64,000 nucleotides of DNA from Verrucomicrobiaceae bacterium. GTDB taxonomy: Bacteria > Verrucomicrobiota > Verrucomicrobiia > Opitutales > Intestinicryptomonadaceae. Position numbers and translations under genes: made by a program. The notes under the pieces are model-generated. The model ran no database searches and had not been told where the DNA came from. It saw only the letters and a program-made list of their open reading frames with translations. The stretch is from positions 94,633 through 158,632 of the forward strand of contig SUVO01000002.1 of the NCBI GenBank assembly GCA_015061955.1, read 5' to 3'. Positions within the stretch are counted from its first letter, which is position 1; each line of letters opens with the position of its first letter. Shown here one piece after another: positions 61,418-64,000 of the stretch.

Positions 61418-62410
61418 TTATGGAACTGCAATCTTGTTTAGTACCTTTTCGATGACATCTTCCGATGAAATATTTTCTGCTTCTGCTTCATAACTTACTA
61501 TTATACGATGACGCAGAACATCGAAAGCAATGTCTTTTATATCTTGAGGTATTACATATCCACGAGATTCTAAGAACGCGTGTGCTTTTGCAGCGAGAGT
61601 CATGGCAATTGTAGCACGAGGGCTTGCACCAAATTCAATCATATTTTTGAGTTCAGGTAAGCCATATTTTTCTGGTTCTCGGGTTGCAAATACTATGTCG
61701 ACTATGTAGTCTTTAATTTTGTCGTCGAGATATATTTGGTCGACAGCTTCACGCGAACGCATGATTTTTTCGGGAGTAACAACAACGTTTACAGCTTCCG
61801 AAACTTTTGTTTTAGCCATTAAATCAAGAATTAAACGCTCTTCTTTTTTATCGGGGTATCCGACTTTAAGCTTGAGCATAAAACGGTCGACTTGTGCTTC
61901 TGGCAAGGTATATGTACCTTCTTGATCTATTGGATTTTGTGTAGCTAATACCAAGAATGGTTCAGGTAGGGCAAATGTTTCTGAGCCAATTGTAACCTGA
62001 CGCTCTTGCATAGCTTCAAGCAACGCACTTTGAACTTTTGCAGGTGCGCGATTTATTTCGTCGGCTAACACTATGTTTGCAAATACGGGACCTTTTTGTG
62101 TTAAGAATTCGCCCTTTTGTTGATTGTATATGAGTGTACCAACAATATCTGCAGGCAGAAGATCGGGGGTGAACTGAATTCGGCTGAATTTAGAATCCAT
62201 AGCCGATGCCATAGTTTTTACTGCAAGAGTTTTTGCCAAACCTGGAACACCTTCTAATAGAACGTGTCCGTTTGCTAAAATGCCAGTGAGTAGGCCATCA
62301 ACCAAATATTTTTGACCAACCAAAACTTTGCTCATTTCGTGTCTTAAAAGCGAAGTCCATTCGCTTGCCGACTTTACCATATCGTTTATTTCTGTTAGAT
62401 TTGTACTCAT
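61418..62410 (-). CDS. MoxR-family AAA+ ATPase
   Basis: A 330-residue AAA+ ATPase. Walker A is EGVPGLAKTLAVK near residue 53, Walker B ANIVLADEINRAPAKVQSALLEAMQERQV near 110, sensor 1 FLVLATQNPIDQEGTYTLPEAQVDRFMLK near 152, and the arginine-finger region FGASPRATIAM near 268 (segments quoted in parts). It is first in the Bat operon of seven genes running left. MoxR ATPases act as chaperones for metal or complex insertion with partner VWA proteins. Confidence 0.93.
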   Translation of the reverse strand: MSTNLTEINDMVKSASEWTSLLRHEMSKVLVGQKYLVDGLLTGILANGHVLLEGVPGLAKTLAVKTMASAMDSKFSRIQFTPDLLPADIVGTLIYNQQKGEFLTQKGPVFANIVLADEINRAPAKVQSALLEAMQERQVTIGSETFALPEPFLVLATQNPIDQEGTYTLPEAQVDRFMLKLKVGYPDKKEERLILDLMAKTKVSEAVNVVVTPEKIMRSREAVDQIYLDDKIKDYIVDIVFATREPEKYGLPELKNMIEFGASPRATIAMTLAAKAHAFLESRGYVIPQDIKDIAFDVLRHRIIVSYEAEAENISSEDVIEKVLNKIAVP

Positions 62411-62556
62411 GTTATTTTTATGTTGTTCTTAAAGTTTCGACCAATTTTGAAAAGGTTTAAATATTTTGTTTAACTTAATTGAGAGTAAATAAAAATAATA
62501 CCAACACTTTTGTTGACATCGTTTATAGGGTTTTGTTCCCAAAAAAGCAATATGTA

Positions 62557-63537
62557 CTATTGCGACCCTCTAAACTCGAAGTTGATTTTAGGTCTGTAAT
62601 CTGGAGGTGGTTTGTTTTCTTCAGATTCGTCTGAATTTGAGTCTGTTTCTTTTGGCGAGATCAGAGGTACGTTGGATTCCGACGATGTCAAAAGCGTTTG
62701 AGATTGTTCTGTTGATTGCTTTTTAGTAGATGTGTTCTTTTTGTCTTTTGATGCGTTATCGCCACTTTCTGGTTTTGCGTTTACATCGAAGTTCGCAGAA
62801 TAAATGTGTAGTGGATTTTTTCCAGAAGTTTGCTTTATTATTAAGCAAAAGCGTTCTAATTTGTCTAGAGGCGAACGGAATTGCATGTTTTTATTTTGAG
62901 CTTTAGTTGTGCCAAAAGCAAAATTCAAAAAGGTAGCAAGCGAATCAGAAAGAATTTCAATTTCATCGAAATCTTCATAAGAGTCTTGTGTAAAGTCTAT
63001 GGCAAATTCGCCTACACAATAAATGCCATCGTCGTAAAGTTCGTCATCAATATTGTTGTGCTTGGGGGCTGGAGCGTTCTTTTTACCATTCCACGAAACG
63101 ATTGATTCTTGCGTGTTTGGAAGAAAGGTTTCGGTGTCGGTAACTGCGTAAATTTTAAATTCAGATTTTGTTTCGTCGTCAGGCTTTTGTATGATGCTTT
63201 TGTTTGATTGTTTTGTAGGTGTTTCAATGGAGCTGGTGTTGTCGGTTTTTTGCGATGCTTTTTTGAAACGTAATACGAGGGTTGCATACATTATTTCATC
63301 GCGTTCTGGTTGATATCCGAGTTCGTTTAGATCTATATGAAAAGTTAGATATGCTATGGATTTGTCGCCTTTCTTAGATGATATTTTTAAAATTGGACTT
63401 TTTGAAAATTCCTTGTTTGGTTCTTTTTGCGATATAAAAGTGTCGGAGCGTTGCGAAAATAAATCGGAGGCATATCCTTTAAGAGATAGCATTAACACAA
63501 AAAATATAAATAATATAAATCTACCAAACACGCTCAT
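62557..63537 (-). CDS. Exported protein with a DNRLRE-like carbohydrate-binding domain
   Basis: A 326-residue protein starting at ATG 63537 (MSVFGRFILFIFFVLMLSLKGYA signal peptide); the frame to 63588 would add 17 residues before it. The N-terminal half looks like a DNRLRE/CBM96-type beta-sandwich (DTFISQKEPNKEFSKSPIL, IAYLTFHIDLNELGYQ, ATLVLRFKKA, FKIYAVTD), commonly seen beside PEP-CTERM proteins. The end is Ser/Thr/Lys-rich with a Pro-rich tail (EENKPPPDYRP). It ends 146 bases upstream of moxR. The domain assignment is moderate. Confidence 0.6.
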   Translation of the reverse strand: MSVFGRFILFIFFVLMLSLKGYASDLFSQRSDTFISQKEPNKEFSKSPILKISSKKGDKSIAYLTFHIDLNELGYQPERDEIMYATLVLRFKKASQKTDNTSSIETPTKQSNKSIIQKPDDETKSEFKIYAVTDTETFLPNTQESIVSWNGKKNAPAPKHNNIDDELYDDGIYCVGEFAIDFTQDSYEDFDEIEILSDSLATFLNFAFGTTKAQNKNMQFRSPLDKLERFCLIIKQTSGKNPLHIYSANFDVNAKPESGDNASKDKKNTSTKKQSTEQSQTLLTSSESNVPLISPKETDSNSDESEENKPPPDYRPKINFEFRGSQ

Positions 63538-63610
63538 AATTATTGAAAAATAAGACCTTGCTTGCAACAATAAAATATAAAAAAACACTACTTTACCATT
63601 ATTATAAAAT

Positions 63611-63790
63611 AGATTAGAACAAACTTGGGTTGCTAGAAGTAAAACGTGCGAGGTGTCTGCTAAAAACGTGCTTTTTCAAATTTTTTACCTTTAGGGCACC
63701 GAAGGAGATTGCTTTGCAATGCTCCTTTGACTAACTAAACTAAATAAGCTTGCTCTATAAAAGTGCGTTTTTAGCTACAAGCACCATTTT
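63611..63790 (+). repeat. Structured repeat copy A
   Basis: Begins AGATTAGAACAAACTTGGG, then AGAAGTAAAACGTGCGAG, then GGTGTCTGCTAAAAACG. After about 100 variable bases (including an AAGGAG/CTCCTT stem) the inverted end CGTTTTTAGCTACAAGCACC closes the hairpin. It shares its flanks with copies B and C. Confidence 0.75.
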
Positions 63791-63808
63791 GCGAAACTAA
63801 ATACAAAA

Positions 63809-63834
63809 AAAAGGCAATTCTAGAATTGCCTTTT
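63809..63834. terminator. Bidirectional terminator between copies A and B
   Basis: A 26-bp perfect palindrome AAAAGGCAATTC/GAATTGCCTTTT centred on TA, preceded by an A run. It could terminate a transcript from either side. Confidence 0.75.
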
Positions 63835-63860
63835 ATCATTATAATAAAAAATATTGCCTT

Positions 63861-64000
63861 CGGATTAGAACCAACATAGGAACGGAAAATAAAAAACGTG
63901 TGTGGTGTCTGCTAAAAGAGATGTTTGCGAGTTGGTGGAGCTGTGCTACGCACTGCCCACCCGAGCAGACGCTCTTTTAGCTACAAGCACCACTTTGCGA
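63861..64000 (+). repeat. Structured repeat copy B
   Basis: Begins CGGATTAGAACCAACATAGG, then AAAAACGTGTGTGGTGTCT, then hairpin arm GCTAAAAGAG. A central GCTGTGCTACGCACTGC is shared with copy C (GCTGTGCTATGCACTGC on its minus strand). The window ends just after the conserved GCACCACTTTGCGA. Confidence 0.75.

Larger units (their letters stand above)
63538..64000. repeat. Non-coding right edge with two structured repeat copies (A and B)
   Basis: No gene was found. It holds two repeat copies (A at 63611-63790, B at 63861-64000) and a separate terminator (63809-63834). Copy A hairpin: GCTAAAAACG at 63659-63668 pairs with CGTTTTTAGC at 63766-63775. Copy B hairpin: GCTAAAAGAG at 63911-63920 pairs with CTCTTTTAGC at 63972-63981. 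Both have GGTGTCT before and TACAAGCACCA after the stem. Copy B may continue past the window. Confidence 0.75.

Overview
The window is AT-rich, Gram-negative bacterial chromosome. Outer-membrane and envelope genes (a beta-barrel porin, ExbB/ExbD, lipoproteins, an AsmA-like protein), a PEP-CTERM surface protein with a Verrucomicrobiota-style C-terminus (VPEPAEW...YRRRK) and a Bat aerotolerance-type operon point to Verrucomicrobiota, most likely a low-GC Opitutales-like lineage. That placement is inference from gene content. No phage, transposase or CRISPR array is visible.

Layout. 1-1.2 kb: the start of the division/cell-wall cluster (rsmH, mraZ with an MraZ-type operator), reading left. 1.4-19.4 kb: metabolism, including a secreted GH78-like glycosidase, the MEP isoprenoid genes ispE and pyrF-ispD-ispF (divergent), leuD-exbB-exbD, an acyl-ligase/ACP/acyltransferase fusion, a tgt lacking its zinc cysteines, purB, proC, a glycerate kinase, rhamnose isomerase, a GH32-like protein without catalytic acids, and a YycJ-type metallo-hydrolase. 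19.5-34.2 kb: a porin, TPR and membrane proteins, an M20 peptidase with queD, serA-plsY-hom, an S15-type hydrolase, a lutABC lactate operon and a SanA-like protein. 34.3-37.5 kb: dnaA, a 626-bp non-coding stretch with DnaA-box-like sites (candidate oriC), ruvX and truA.

37.5-40.2 kb is the most unusual part. A run of ten G residues lies between a TTGACA box and a TAGTAT box just upstream of a PEP-CTERM surface protein, the architecture of a slipped-strand phase-variable promoter. The same gene ends inside a 205-bp element bounded by perfect 15-bp inverted repeats. That element belongs to a structured repeat family with two more copies at the right edge of the window (63.6-64.0 kb). A tRNA-His gene follows.

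40.3-50.1 kb: a large AsmA-like membrane protein, two secreted proteins, then an operon of an ABCG-like exporter with four exported or membrane proteins of unknown function, and tatA. 50.2-63.5 kb, almost all on the minus strand: gmk, an acyl-ACP thioesterase, a probable tri-haem cytochrome c peroxidase, and a complete moxR-DUF58-DUF4381-batA-batBC-batD-batE operon in which BatB and BatC are fused and carry a long Gln/Asn-rich tail.

Together the genes suggest a host- or polysaccharide-associated organism using rhamnose- and lactate-type substrates, making its own queuosine precursor, and presenting an exosortase-processed surface protein. Gene calls rest on recognisable motifs read by eye; no database search was possible. 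Where an upstream extension of the open frame looked spurious, the start with a signal peptide or family-typical N-terminus was chosen and this is stated.
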